Assembly: GCA_011523825.1 (NCBI GenBank)
Contig: WTFX01000004.1
Span: 1 to 64,000 of the forward strand
DNA: 64,000 nt
DNA from: Microthrixaceae bacterium
GTDB lineage: Bacteria; Actinomycetota; Acidimicrobiia; Acidimicrobiales; Poriferisodalaceae
Direction: 5' to 3'
Shown here piece by piece: positions 54,883 to 63,451 of the stretch. Numbering within the stretch: the first letter of the stretch is position 1; each line of letters starts with the position of its first letter. The translations under genes and the position numbers were made by a program. Under the pieces are notes generated by a model, which was given only the letters and a program-made list of their open reading frames with translations, did not search any database and was not told the DNA's origin.

Positions 54883-55073
54883 AGCGGCACAGTCTGGCCT
54901 GCGGCTTCCGTCGCTGAGGTGACCTGCGAACCGGTCCTCGTGATGCTGTGGGCGGTCCGATGATCGTCGACAGGGTGCACACCGCCTTCGTTCACGCAGA
55001 CAGAATCAAGCAGCGTGCGTTCCGAGTGCGCAACGGTACTGCCAGACCCGCAGTGCCAGAACGAGGAGCAAGG

Positions 55074-55388
55074 GTGGCCAACGACCCGTACAAGTCGGCG
55101 TGGCGATGTGGGCCGTTGCCGTACGAGAAGTACCGGGTGCTGGTTCGAGACATCGGAACCATGTGGTGTCCGCCGTGCATGCAAAAGCGACTGCACCCCA
55201 GCGCTCAGGAGATCCGCTACCTGCCCACCCGCTGCCGCCGATGCAGACAGCTCCGAGCGCGTTTTCGCCAGGAGATCGCTGAACCGATGAGCAAGATGTC
55301 GCACTCGGATCTCACGCTGGAGGCGCTGGGCGGCGATCCGATGCGCAAGCGGCTCGCAACCGAACTGCTCAAGATGTACGCCCCCTAG
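55074..55388 (+). CDS. Small zinc-ribbon-like protein
   Basis: 104 residues from GTG 55074, preceded by GAGGAG at good distance; the frame is open upstream to 54948 but lacks a better start. Two CxxC knuckles, Cys32/Cys35 (MWCPPC) and Cys54/Cys57 (TRCRRC), should hold one zinc; Cys12 is extra. Basic middle region. Probably nucleic-acid or protein binding; family unknown. Confidence 0.6.
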   Translation: MANDPYKSAWRCGPLPYEKYRVLVRDIGTMWCPPCMQKRLHPSAQEIRYLPTRCRRCRQLRARFRQEIAEPMSKMSHSDLTLEALGGDPMRKRLATELLKMYAP

Positions 55389-55825
55389 CAAGGCGACCGG
55401 CAGCCGTCACCGGTGACCGCAGGTCGCAGTGGCCTCAACGGGACATCGTGGCGTCGTGTGTCCGAGAGTCGTTGGAGATTGATCGTCGCAGCGCAGCGGA
55501 AGGGCTCGGGCGGCAGAGGACTAGCGGATCGGCCCGCAGGGATGTCGTCGTGACTGCGCGCAGGGTCTTGGGGAACGGTCGGGAGACGGTCCAGCGGTAC
55601 GCGTTTGGAGCGATTCAGGAGCGCTCAGACCGGCTTTCCCAAGCCGTCTCAGGAGGTTTCAGAGGGGATCAGCAGGGCTCATATTACTTCTGATAAGAGT
55701 CGTTATGAGATGTTATACTAACCGCACACCCCCTCTGACCTGCGGTTTTAGGTCCGCTCGGATCCAAACGGCTCAAAATCCCCCTAACCGCACAACGTCC
55801 CGCGACCCCAAGGAACCGGCCATCG
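55389..55825. other. Gap upstream of the integrase
   Basis: 437 bases. A possible 81-codon frame from the GTG at 55448 to 55693 (RDVVVTARRVLGNGRETVQRYAF) has mild DNA-binding flavour but no ribosome site. The segment 55680-55720 is strikingly AT-rich for this genome and ends with TATACT (55712-55717), a good -10 for the integrase. It may also hold the attachment core. Confidence 0.4.
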
Positions 55826-57073
55826 ATGCCCAACGCACTGCCCACCGCCAGCCACCACCGACCGCAACGCACCGAGCAGCCCACAGGACCGAATCTGCCT
55901 CTGTCCGAGGCCGCGCTCGAAGAAGCGCGGAACACGCTCGCGCCGAACACCCGCCGCGCCTACCGCGACGGCCTGCGCCGAATCGAAAACGCGATCCGGC
56001 ACGATCTCGCCCTGGCAGAGGACGAGCCGGTGCCCATGAACGACACGACAATCTCCACAGCGCTGCGCTACCTCGAAGAAGCCGGAATGAGCGCAAGCAC
56101 CATCACCGTCACCGTGGCCGCCGTCCGATTCGCCGCGAAGATCGCATCCATCCCAAACCCTGTCGGTCCGTCCTCCGAGTTGGTGATGAAGGCCATACAC
56201 AGACGCGCACCGGAACAAGCACAGGCGGCAGCCATCGTGTGGGAGTCAGCCGACGCAGCTGCGCTACTAGCCGCCAAGACAACACATGACGACGGCACCC
56301 CCACACTGGCAGGCCTGCGCGACGCCGCGATCATCAGCGTGATGTCGGACACCCTGATGCGCGTGAGTGAGGCCTCGGCACTGCGCACCACTGACATCGA
56401 ACGCCTACCTGACGGTGATGCGACGCTGCGAATACGAAGCCACAAGACCTCAGCAGGCGAAATGAGCGGCGGCTCAACTGAGTACCTGGGCAAGCCGACC
56501 GTGGCACGGATCGATGCTTGGCTGAATGCCGCTGGCATAGATCCTGCCAACGACCGAGGATTCCTGTTCCGCCGGCTACACAAAGGCGACGTCGCAGCAC
56601 GATGCGCATTGTGCGACAGCGGACACAAGGGCTGCTGCCGACACGACGTGGCGCCGCACACCTGCTGCGTCCACCCACCCAACAGCCGCAGATGCACCCC
56701 GGGTCAATGCTGCCTGCACAGCAGCGACCCGCACACCTGCTGCATACACACAGCCGGCGACCCGCAATGCGACGGCGCACCGTGCTGCAGACATCTGGGC
56801 GGCTGCGATGAATGCCGCTGTCGAGCAAGCATCGGACCAGAATCACTGCGCCGCATCATCAAGACGCGCGCAGCAAACGCGGACATCGCTGGAGCAGTCA
56901 GCGGGCACTCGCTGCGAGTCGGATCGGCAGTATCGCTGGCTCGCGCCAACGCCGAACTGCCTGCGATCATGCAAGCCGGCCGCTGGTCGAGCGCGCAAAC
57001 CGTCGCTCGCTACACGCGACGTGAGCAAGCGTCCAAGGGTGCAGTGGCGAGGCTGCGCTACGACGCCGCCTGA
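55826..57073 (+). CDS. Tyrosine recombinase with cysteine-rich insertion
   Basis: 415 residues. N-terminal core-binding domain (APNTRRAYRDGLRRIENAI, STALRYLEEAGMSASTI) and a catalytic domain with Arg179 (LMRVSEASALR), Lys207 (SHKTSAGE), His361-x-x-Arg364 (GHSLRVG), Trp387 (AGRWSSA) and nucleophile Tyr396 (VARYTRRE). Between the Lys and His boxes, residues 260-332 form an insertion with 17 Cys, organised as two copies of about 25 residues of the form CC-x-H-x4-PHTCC-x-H plus flanking Cys. It is likely a metal-binding module. The core resembles phage/plasmid integrases. It should move the element that starts near tRNA-Ser. Confidence 0.88.
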   Translation: MPNALPTASHHRPQRTEQPTGPNLPLSEAALEEARNTLAPNTRRAYRDGLRRIENAIRHDLALAEDEPVPMNDTTISTALRYLEEAGMSASTITVTVAAVRFAAKIASIPNPVGPSSELVMKAIHRRAPEQAQAAAIVWESADAAALLAAKTTHDDGTPTLAGLRDAAIISVMSDTLMRVSEASALRTTDIERLPDGDATLRIRSHKTSAGEMSGGSTEYLGKPTVARIDAWLNAAGIDPANDRGFLFRRLHKGDVAARCALCDSGHKGCCRHDVAPHTCCVHPPNSRRCTPGQCCLHSSDPHTCCIHTAGDPQCDGAPCCRHLGGCDECRCRASIGPESLRRIIKTRAANADIAGAVSGHSLRVGSAVSLARANAELPAIMQAGRWSSAQTVARYTRREQASKGAVARLRYDAA

Positions 57074-57147
57074 CCGGCACCGAGTTCCCCCATTCGTCGG
57101 GCGCTATCGAGTCGCATATCTGAAGCACAATCGCAGAGAGCGGATCG

Positions 57148-57798
57148 ATGCTGCGTGCTTGCAGCGTCGGAGAGCCGTATTCCGATCTGCCGGGATCGAT
57201 ACTCACTATCCCCTCAGGCATGTCTGTCCTGCCCGAGGTCACTGCGCGCGCCGACGGCCTGACGCCGTGGCCTGTCTGCCAGTTTGACTGCTGCGAACTG
57301 TCCGAATACGCACAGGGCTGGTGCAGAATGCACTGGGGACGAGTGCGTGACGGCCGAGCACTCGAAGACATGCCGCGCCGCTCAGACGGGATGTGCGCAC
57401 ATTACGGCTGCGATGAGCCGACCTCAACGCGCAAGAAGCCGTACTGCAGGCGTCACGACTACCGCGACCAGCACGGAAACAGGATGGATGACATCCCACA
57501 GGCAAAGCCTCGTGCGAAACGCGTACCTGATGATTGCGCCGAGTGCCTGTCCAAGCCGTGGGCGCGTGGCATGTGCCCTCGTCACTACATCGGCGCCTGG
57601 AAAGCCGGGAAGCTGACCGACAAAGACGGCAACCAGCTCGGACCGCCCCCGCCTGCCGAATGCGCAAACTGCCACGAAATCAAACGCATCAAAGCCCGAG
57701 GGCTGTGCAGCCGATGCCACATGGCCGCCACCCGCGCAGGAACACTCGACCAAGTTGCCCTTGCGTCACGGCGCAGAGTCAGCGACTGCAAGGCTTGA
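57148..57798 (+). CDS. Protein with four zinc-knuckle repeats
   Basis: 216 residues from ATG 57148 (ATG 57220 is an alternative that keeps every repeat). Four repeats of C-x2-4-C-x10-11-C-x2-H/C: Cys44/Cys48/Cys59/His62, Cys83/Cys88/Cys100/His103, Cys130/Cys133/Cys143/His146 and Cys172/Cys175/Cys187/Cys190, each followed by a helix and a short DG/AGxL turn. Likely four zinc sites binding nucleic acid. Resembles zinc-finger proteins of actinophages in style only. 74 bases downstream of the integrase and probably co-transcribed. Confidence 0.7.
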   Translation: MLRACSVGEPYSDLPGSILTIPSGMSVLPEVTARADGLTPWPVCQFDCCELSEYAQGWCRMHWGRVRDGRALEDMPRRSDGMCAHYGCDEPTSTRKKPYCRRHDYRDQHGNRMDDIPQAKPRAKRVPDDCAECLSKPWARGMCPRHYIGAWKAGKLTDKDGNQLGPPPPAECANCHEIKRIKARGLCSRCHMAATRAGTLDQVALASRRRVSDCKA

Positions 57799-57948
57799 CG
57801 CAGTTCTCTGTTGCAGTTGTAAGGGTCCTATACGTGTGCCGTCTTCGTCACGATGCTGAAGTCTCTCAGTGAGTTCTTCCCGCTGTTGCCGCGCTTGCGA
57901 CAGCTACTGAGTGCTGTCCAAAACGTTCACTAACCCAATCCGGTTCGG

Positions 57949-58392
57949 TCATGACGACGCCTCGCGTTGTGCCAGCAGCAGGCCGGCAGCCTCAGACCGC
58001 TGCGTGTCCGTGCTGTTCAGCGCTGCCAGCGTTAGGCCGTTCGTGTCAAGCCGGTCCAGATCAACCAGAACGTGAGCCAAACCGACGGCTTCGTCGAGCA
58101 GATTCGGCCAACCGTCGTCGCAAACGCGAAACGGCAGTCGGCTGTATGTGAGCGCACCATCATCGCGCGCTTCCCATCTGAACGGACAGCGGTAGCCGTA
58201 CGCCATATGCGGACAGCAGTCGGCGTCGCAGTCGTTGCTGCCGCAGCAGCGCCACGGCTGTTCGTAAGATTCGATCATCTGACGCATCCGTGCTTCAGTT
58301 TCGATGCGTACTTTGTCTGAGCCATCCAGCAGCGCTGCCAGTCCAGCCAGTGACCCGCCTCGCACAAGCTGCCGTTCAGTCAAGACGGTCAT
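57949..58392 (-). CDS. Small cysteine-rich hypothetical protein
   Basis: 147 residues; ATG 58392 overlaps the upstream stop as ATGA. Cys49, Cys50, Cys55, Cys59, Cys60, Cys69 and Cys91 form a cluster (RCCGSNDCDADCCPH) reminiscent of the CC pairs in the integrase insertion. A helical leader precedes it and a Leu/Asp-rich C-terminus follows. Coupled with the 98-residue gene upstream. Function unknown. Confidence 0.6.
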   Translation of the reverse strand: MTVLTERQLVRGGSLAGLAALLDGSDKVRIETEARMRQMIESYEQPWRCCGSNDCDADCCPHMAYGYRCPFRWEARDDGALTYSRLPFRVCDDGWPNLLDEAVGLAHVLVDLDRLDTNGLTLAALNSTDTQRSEAAGLLLAQREASS

Positions 58393-58685
58393 GATGCTTT
58401 GTTGCGTTCCGCGAGCGCATAGCTGATTACTCGTTTGCCCCATTCGGGCTGATCAGGTTCGAGCAATGTCATCGTGATCTCGTTAATGTCACGGGTTCGT
58501 GCTTCGGTGAGGACTTCGTACACCGCGCAGCACATATCCCATTTCTGCGAAGGCGCGTCAGGTCCGCCGTTGATCATTTCGGCGTAGAACTCGTCAGGGT
58601 CTTCGAGCACCGTGTCCACACATTCGAGCCACAGCTGCTGGATGGACCGGTCCAAGATGTCTTGCATCATATTCTGCAGCGTCAT
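58389..58685 (-). CDS. Small acidic hypothetical protein
   Basis: 98 residues with a strong AAGGAGG ribosome site. Helical and acidic (MMQDILDRSIQQLWLECVDTVLEDPDEFYAEM), with WDMCCAVYEVL in the middle. First gene of a two-gene minus-strand unit whose promoter region contains the 16-bp inverted repeat. Not recognised. Confidence 0.65.
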   Translation of the reverse strand: MTLQNMMQDILDRSIQQLWLECVDTVLEDPDEFYAEMINGGPDAPSQKWDMCCAVYEVLTEARTRDINEITMTLLEPDQPEWGKRVISYALAERNKAS

Positions 58686-58759
58686 TCTGCCTCCTTGCGT
58701 TCAGCGAGCAGCTTCACTGCGAGGCTCGCGACTCATTGTGATGTGCCTAAACAATCAAT

Positions 58760-58845
58760 GGACTCTAGGTCTGTCTAGGGGGAACAAGTCCCGAAATATG
58801 ATCATTGCCGAAGCAGTCCTTCAACGATGGACAGACCTAGAGTCC
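58760..58845. repeat. 16-bp perfect inverted repeat with 54-bp spacer
   Basis: GGACTCTAGGTCTGTC (58760-58775) and its exact complement (58830-58845). The spacer includes the palindrome ATGATCAT. The repeat is too long to be chance in 86 bases. Candidate replication origin, operator pair or recombination site. Confidence 0.75.
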
Positions 58846-59197
58846 GATTTGCATAGTAGCAACACAAGTTCCCGGCGGACCAAAATGAAATTCCGGGAAG
58901 TCTGTTGAACACTCATGCGTAATCATCGCGGTGCGCACTGTCTTGCGTAGTCCTCCGCATTGATTTATTGGACATGCTTTCGCCATGCGACGGTAGCGCG
59001 GTTCGACTGGGCGTTGCAGGCAGTTTTTGCTCTTTCAAGGCCACGGGAACAGCGTATCGGTCAGGTGATTGGTTTCCCGGCAAAACCCTGTAAGTCCGGG
59101 GCCTAGGCGTCCTAAAATGGATGTTCTGTGAGTTGGTATTCGCGCCCGCAGAATGCGGGATGCTCGGCCTAGTCACCCGGGCAGAAGTATCAACTGG

Positions 59198-59234
59198 AAA
59201 GCCGTCCGCTGGGTTCGTTGCAGCGGGCGGCTTT
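59198..59234 (+). terminator. Strong hairpin, terminator-like
   Basis: AAAGCCGTCCGCTG (59198-59211) pairs with CAGCGGGCGGCTTT (59221-59234) over 14 positions with one G-T pair, loop of nine; TTTCGTCATT follows. It is the best intrinsic-terminator shape in the window. No gene ends just upstream, so it may end a small RNA or attenuate transcription toward the primase-helicase gene 160 bases downstream. Confidence 0.65.
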
Positions 59235-59395
59235 CGTCATTCTCGGCTCAAATTCGACCTCATCGACATCTTCTCTAGCAACTGTTGTCACATGCGTCAT
59301 TTTGAATTCGTGACCAACTTCACGTTTTCTCATTACGTTCTATGGAAACCCGCTGACAGCCTGACCGCTGCTCAGTCACAACGAAAGGAAACAAC

Positions 59396-61339
59396 ATGTC
59401 AAATTTGGAAGACTCCGTCGAGTCATCCGATTCGAATGCTGCCGCCTTGGCAATTGAGGATGCGCCGAAGTCTCAGACTGCTGAAGATGGCAGCGTGCGC
59501 CGCGCTCGCGACGGTGGCGACCAGCCGCTCGATCTCCCAGGCGAGCGACTAACCACCTCGGCCCCAACACTATTCGAGGAAGTGCCAATACCGGTCGGGC
59601 CGGCACCGAGCGAACTGAACGTCGCCCAAGCCGACGACATCGCTCACGAGCTGTGGGATGTCGTCAGCGATGTCGCCTGCGCGAAGCATGTCATCGCCAA
59701 CAAGCAGCTCGGACTTCAGCGTGGCATCAGGTTCTCGCCTGCTGCCGGGTGGCTGCTATGGCACGGCGCCGACGAGGGATGGAAGCAAGTCCGAAATGGA
59801 ATCAAGCTGGATCGCGCCCTGCTCGGCCATGTGCAGAAGGAGTTGGACGACTACGCCGCCGAACTCGTAGAGGAAGCCGAGCAGGCGCTCGGCAAAGCCC
59901 GCCAAGCAGCGGAAGCAGACACCAGCAACAAGGACCTGGAACGAGCCGAGAGTCAAGCACGAGAGTTGCTGAGCCTGCGCAAACAGCAAGCTGTGACGCT
60001 GCGCTCCACACGCAAAGCCGCCGATGTGATGACAGCAGTGCGCGCATTCTCCGGAGTTCACGCCGAAGCTGACGACATCGTCGCGGCACCCGACACGCTG
60101 CCGTGCCCTGGCAGCATCGTGGACCTGCGCACAGGCGAACACAGGCCCTATGCGATGTCGGACCTGGACCCCAAACGCACCACCGTCGAGCCAGCTCCGC
60201 CCGGCAGCAGCATCAAGGGAACATTGTGGGCAAAGTGCCTCGATGACTGGACAGGCGGCAACGAGAAAATGGCGGACTATCTCGGGGCATTCGCCGGGTA
60301 CTGCGCCACCGGGTACAGCGACGCCAAGACGTTCCTGATCGCCCACGGACCCCGCGACGCAGGCAAATCGCAGATGCTGCAAGTCCTCGCCGGGGTGCTC
60401 GGCGACTTCTCCAGGCTCTGCGACCCCGAGCTGCTGGTGTCATCGAGATCATCCAGCCGAGAGCAGCAGGAAAAAGCCGTCACGCTGCACGGCGTGCGAA
60501 TGGCGTACGTGTCGGAGATGGCCCCGAGCCGCACCTGGAGCACCGAGAACGTCACACGCCTGATGGGCAACGACGACCTGCAAGGCCGGCACCTGTACAT
60601 GGAGGTGTTCGACTTCTCGCCGACGCACAGCATCATCATCGCCTGCAACGACGTGCCGACATTCCGAGGCGTGGTGAGCGATGCAGTGATGCGACGCATC
60701 GCGATTATGCCGTTCATACACATGATCCCCGAAAGCGAGCAGGTGGAGGGACTGGCGCAGAAACTGATCGACGACGAAGGCCCGATCATCCTGCGGTGGG
60801 TCATCGACCATGCTGTGCGGCTGAACACCTTGGGCCGCAACGCCGCTCTGCTCGACATCCCGCCTGAGATGGCCGCAGCCAAAGCGACCTATCGGGCGGA
60901 GTCCTCGCCTGTAGAAGCGTGGTACGCCGAGTGGTGCGTGGAAAGCCGCGCCGCATCGACGCCGCAGAGCCAGCTGCACAAGAGCCTCAAGGCGTTCATG
61001 GACAACAACGGGCATCGTGCCATCTCGTCGCAGAGGCTCGGGAAGTTCCTCGAAACCAAGCTTCCTGCTGTCGAGCGCGGGATGCGCGGCGAGGCCGGGC
61101 AGATGTGGGACGGCGTGGCGCTGCGCCTGCCCCCCGAGCAAACCGCTGCGAACGGATCGGTTCCTGACGAACTGACAAAACTGACAAGAGATCCGAAAGT
61201 TGCCACGCGAGATATCGAGAACTCTGTGGCGAAAGTCTCGGAACCGCCGTCATTTTCGTCATTTTCGTCAGGACTCGACCTCTCAGAGCCGAATTCGGCC
61301 GCCCAGAACGGCGCCAGGTCGCCGCAGGAGGTGACCTGA
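59396..61339 (+). CDS. Phage/plasmid-type primase-helicase (D5/P4-like SF3 helicase)
   Basis: 647 residues; AAAGGAA precedes the ATG. Residues about 80-290 match the D5-like N-terminal region, with a long charged helix (KELDDYAAELVEEAEQALGKARQAAEA). The SF3 helicase shows Walker A GPRDAGKS (318-325), Walker B-like MAYVSEM and motif C IIIACNDVPTFRG, then a DNA-binding winged helix. No archaeo-eukaryotic primase active site is visible; priming may be provided by the next gene. The C-terminal 50 residues are Ser/Thr-rich. It should unwind the element's origin. Confidence 0.88.
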   Translation: MSNLEDSVESSDSNAAALAIEDAPKSQTAEDGSVRRARDGGDQPLDLPGERLTTSAPTLFEEVPIPVGPAPSELNVAQADDIAHELWDVVSDVACAKHVIANKQLGLQRGIRFSPAAGWLLWHGADEGWKQVRNGIKLDRALLGHVQKELDDYAAELVEEAEQALGKARQAAEADTSNKDLERAESQARELLSLRKQQAVTLRSTRKAADVMTAVRAFSGVHAEADDIVAAPDTLPCPGSIVDLRTGEHRPYAMSDLDPKRTTVEPAPPGSSIKGTLWAKCLDDWTGGNEKMADYLGAFAGYCATGYSDAKTFLIAHGPRDAGKSQMLQVLAGVLGDFSRLCDPELLVSSRSSSREQQEKAVTLHGVRMAYVSEMAPSRTWSTENVTRLMGNDDLQGRHLYMEVFDFSPTHSIIIACNDVPTFRGVVSDAVMRRIAIMPFIHMIPESEQVEGLAQKLIDDEGPIILRWVIDHAVRLNTLGRNAALLDIPPEMAAAKATYRAESSPVEAWYAEWCVESRAASTPQSQLHKSLKAFMDNNGHRAISSQRLGKFLETKLPAVERGMRGEAGQMWDGVALRLPPEQTAANGSVPDELTKLTRDPKVATRDIENSVAKVSEPPSFSSFSSGLDLSEPNSAAQNGARSPQEVT

Positions 61340-61340
61340 G

Positions 61341-62552
61341 ATGGCCAGCACAGGATTCGACAGCACAAGGATCGCCAACGCCGCCGAATTCGAGGCAGCC
61401 GTGCGCGATGACAGCGGCAGCATTTCGGGCTCGCCGCTCGGCGAGATCTTCAGCGAGCGCTACTTGGACCGCTGCGTCGCATCGTATGCGCCGGTGTACA
61501 ACGACATGCGCACACTGACCCCAGATGAGCGCGCTGCTGCTGCAGTGGATCGTGTGCCTGTGTTGAAGCTGCGCACCATCACGCATAGCGGCGCAGTGGT
61601 CGGCGCTCAGCATGTACGCAGCCGATTCGGGCGTGCACAAGTGCCCGAGGTCGAGTGGAAGACGAAGCACATGGGCGGCTCGAACGTCCGCGTGCCGTTC
61701 GGCCACCACCTGCTCGCCGGCAGAGAAGCCCAAAATGTGCTCCTTGTGGAAGGCGCCACAGACTGGCTGACTGCTGTGGGCCTCTGGCAGCCGTGGGGAA
61801 ACGACGAAGCGCACCGCGCCGTCTGCCACAGATGCCAGCCGTGGCCACGATGCGAGCCGCTGCCGTTTGTGCCGCTCGGCGCTCAAGGTGCGTCCAATCT
61901 GGGCAACTCGGTCGATGAGGTGCTGACTGTCGCCTCGGCGACGCGAAGGCTGGTGGTCGTGTGCGATGCCGACGAGGCGGGCGTCAAGCACGCCACCAAA
62001 GCAGCACGCACCTGGGTGCAGGGTTGCGGCGGTGCGGCGACTGTGGCGTTGCCGCCTGCTGCGGGCATGGACCTGTCCGACATGTGGCTCGAAGCCGCCG
62101 AATCCAGCCTGTCGACATGTCACGATGACATGCGCAGTGTGCTTCGTGGCTTGTTCGTGGGTGGCGCTGACGGCGCGGCGAGGCTTGTGTGCATCGACGG
62201 CAGCCGACCGGCGCAGTGGGCTGTCGACATGATGATGGACATCGCACAGCCGACCCAAACGACACACCAGCAGAACCGGCGACTCCGAAAGCGCAAGCCC
62301 AGCCGTCCCCGGCCGAATCGCACCCGCGAGCCGATGAGCCAAAAAGAAGCGATCGACGCCGTGAAACGCCTCGGCAGCGTCGGCAAGATGGTCGGCAGCC
62401 AGTGGGAAGGCTCATGCCCGCCGCCCGGATGCGGAGGCGGCGACAACCGGCTGCGAGTCATGTCAGACGGCGGCATCTTCTGCCGCAAATGCCCTGACGA
62501 CGGCAAAGCCGTCTGGCAAGCAGCCCAAGAACTGAACAGATCGGCAGCATGA
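61341..62552 (+). CDS. Toprim-domain primase with C-terminal zinc ribbon
   Basis: 403 residues, starting one base after the helicase stop. Toprim core: Glu137 (VLLVEGATDW) and Asp209-x-Asp211 (VVVCDADEAG). At the end a zinc ribbon Cys359/Cys364 (CPPPGC) with Cys381/Cys384 (FCRKC), resembling the CHC2-type finger that sits at the N-terminus of DnaG. So the domain order is reversed relative to DnaG; a basic linker (RLRKRKPSRPRPNR) joins the two. Probably the primase partner of the helicase. Confidence 0.78.
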   Translation: MASTGFDSTRIANAAEFEAAVRDDSGSISGSPLGEIFSERYLDRCVASYAPVYNDMRTLTPDERAAAAVDRVPVLKLRTITHSGAVVGAQHVRSRFGRAQVPEVEWKTKHMGGSNVRVPFGHHLLAGREAQNVLLVEGATDWLTAVGLWQPWGNDEAHRAVCHRCQPWPRCEPLPFVPLGAQGASNLGNSVDEVLTVASATRRLVVVCDADEAGVKHATKAARTWVQGCGGAATVALPPAAGMDLSDMWLEAAESSLSTCHDDMRSVLRGLFVGGADGAARLVCIDGSRPAQWAVDMMMDIAQPTQTTHQQNRRLRKRKPSRPRPNRTREPMSQKEAIDAVKRLGSVGKMVGSQWEGSCPPPGCGGGDNRLRVMSDGGIFCRKCPDDGKAVWQAAQELNRSAA

Positions 62553-62763
62553 CCGTGATGCCGGGCTCGAGACCGGATTGTTTCCACTGAGTCCGTGCGC
62601 CGCCTTCGCCGTCTTGAGTACCAACTCCTGCTGCGCTGTTATCCGCCGAGCGACGCCGGATAGCAAGAGCCCTATTTTTCTCATTGCGCCGCATAAGCCA
62701 AGTGGCAGCCGTTGCGGTTCGCCTATCTGTCGCTGATGGCCCGCGGCAGCCGCGCTGCGCATC

Positions 62764-63162
62764 TCACACGACGAGCAGTTCGTCCTCGGGTATCGAGATG
62801 CCGTGCCGCTCGAATGCGTCAGGTGTGGTGCTGATGGTGCGTTCGCGATCTAACGGGTAGCAGCCGCCGGCGAACCAGAACTCGTCCAGATATCGGCTCT
62901 CGTTGTGCACCCATGCGGGCAGCTCGATGCCATCCTGCGCACAGAGATGCTCCGTGTACGCAGCGAGGAAGGCGTCCCAGCGAGGATCGAACGGCTCGGG
63001 TTCCTCGGCGACCAACTCTGGTCGTTCGTCGACGGGGCTGCTTGCCCAAACGAGGCCGAAGTCATGCAGGATGACCCGCAGACACAGAATGTCGTCGCAG
63101 GTGCGCAACGTCGGGACATATGCGGCGATCCGATTCGGCAGGTCTGCGCTCATGGCGGTCAC
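62764..63162 (-). CDS. Small acidic hypothetical protein
   Basis: 132 residues from GTG 63162 (AAGGA four bases upstream; ATG 63153 is the alternative). Contains LRTCDDILCLRVILHDF, EPEPFDPRWDAFLAAYTEHLCAQDGIELPAWVHNESRYLDEFWF and a Pro/Glu-rich end. The pattern of a C-terminal DxRWDAxLAAxxEHL followed by a LPAW segment resembles small actinobacterial proteins found beside toxin-antitoxin or nucleotidyltransferase genes; I cannot name the family. Last of three minus-strand genes. Confidence 0.6.
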   Translation of the reverse strand: MTAMSADLPNRIAAYVPTLRTCDDILCLRVILHDFGLVWASSPVDERPELVAEEPEPFDPRWDAFLAAYTEHLCAQDGIELPAWVHNESRYLDEFWFAGGCYPLDRERTISTTPDAFERHGISIPEDELLVV

Positions 63163-63181
63163 ACGATCCTTCGCGGTGGCC

Positions 63182-63415
63182 TCATGCGCATAGCTGCACT
63201 GCCTCGCATCTCAGGCAGCGAGGATGGCCGTCGCAGCCGTCGGCATCGCACCAGTGCCACACGAGCAGCTGCGCACCCTCTGCGCACACGCATCCCGGCG
63301 GCCTGGTTCTCGGGTGGGGTCGCCAGCGACTCGACCCGCCTGTATGCGGTTGCTGGCAGTATGACGGCTGGTTCATTGGCCGCAGGCATGCCCCGCAGAT
63401 CCGGTCGCCGTTCAT
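63182..63415 (-). CDS. Small cysteine-rich protein
   Basis: 77 residues from ATG 63415. Eleven cysteines, including RICGACLRPM at the start, CVCAEG, and the HWCDADGCDGHPRCLRC end, suggesting two zinc ribbons. It fits tightly between two same-strand genes (36 and 19 bases), which supports it, but there is no strong ribosome site. Confidence 0.45.
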   Translation of the reverse strand: MNGDRICGACLRPMNQPSYCQQPHTGGSSRWRPHPRTRPPGCVCAEGAQLLVWHWCDADGCDGHPRCLRCEAVQLCA

Positions 63416-63451
63416 GCGAACGACAGTACCGCGCGCATGCGGGCGGTACTG

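Larger units (their letters stand above)
58686..59395. other. 710-base control region ahead of the replication genes
   Basis: It lies between divergent genes and contains the 16-bp inverted repeat at 58760-58845, a 7-bp TTCCCGG/CCGGGAA dyad (58869-58899), AT-rich stretches around 58795-58810 and 59250-59345, and the strong hairpin at 59198-59234. No coding frame is convincing. It has the look of an origin and/or regulatory RNA locus. Confidence 0.5.

Noticed and set aside
58612..58908. Plus-strand frame across the inverted repeat
   Set aside because: No ribosome site, Cys/Ser-rich composition, and it is opposite a gene with a strong AAGGAGG start.
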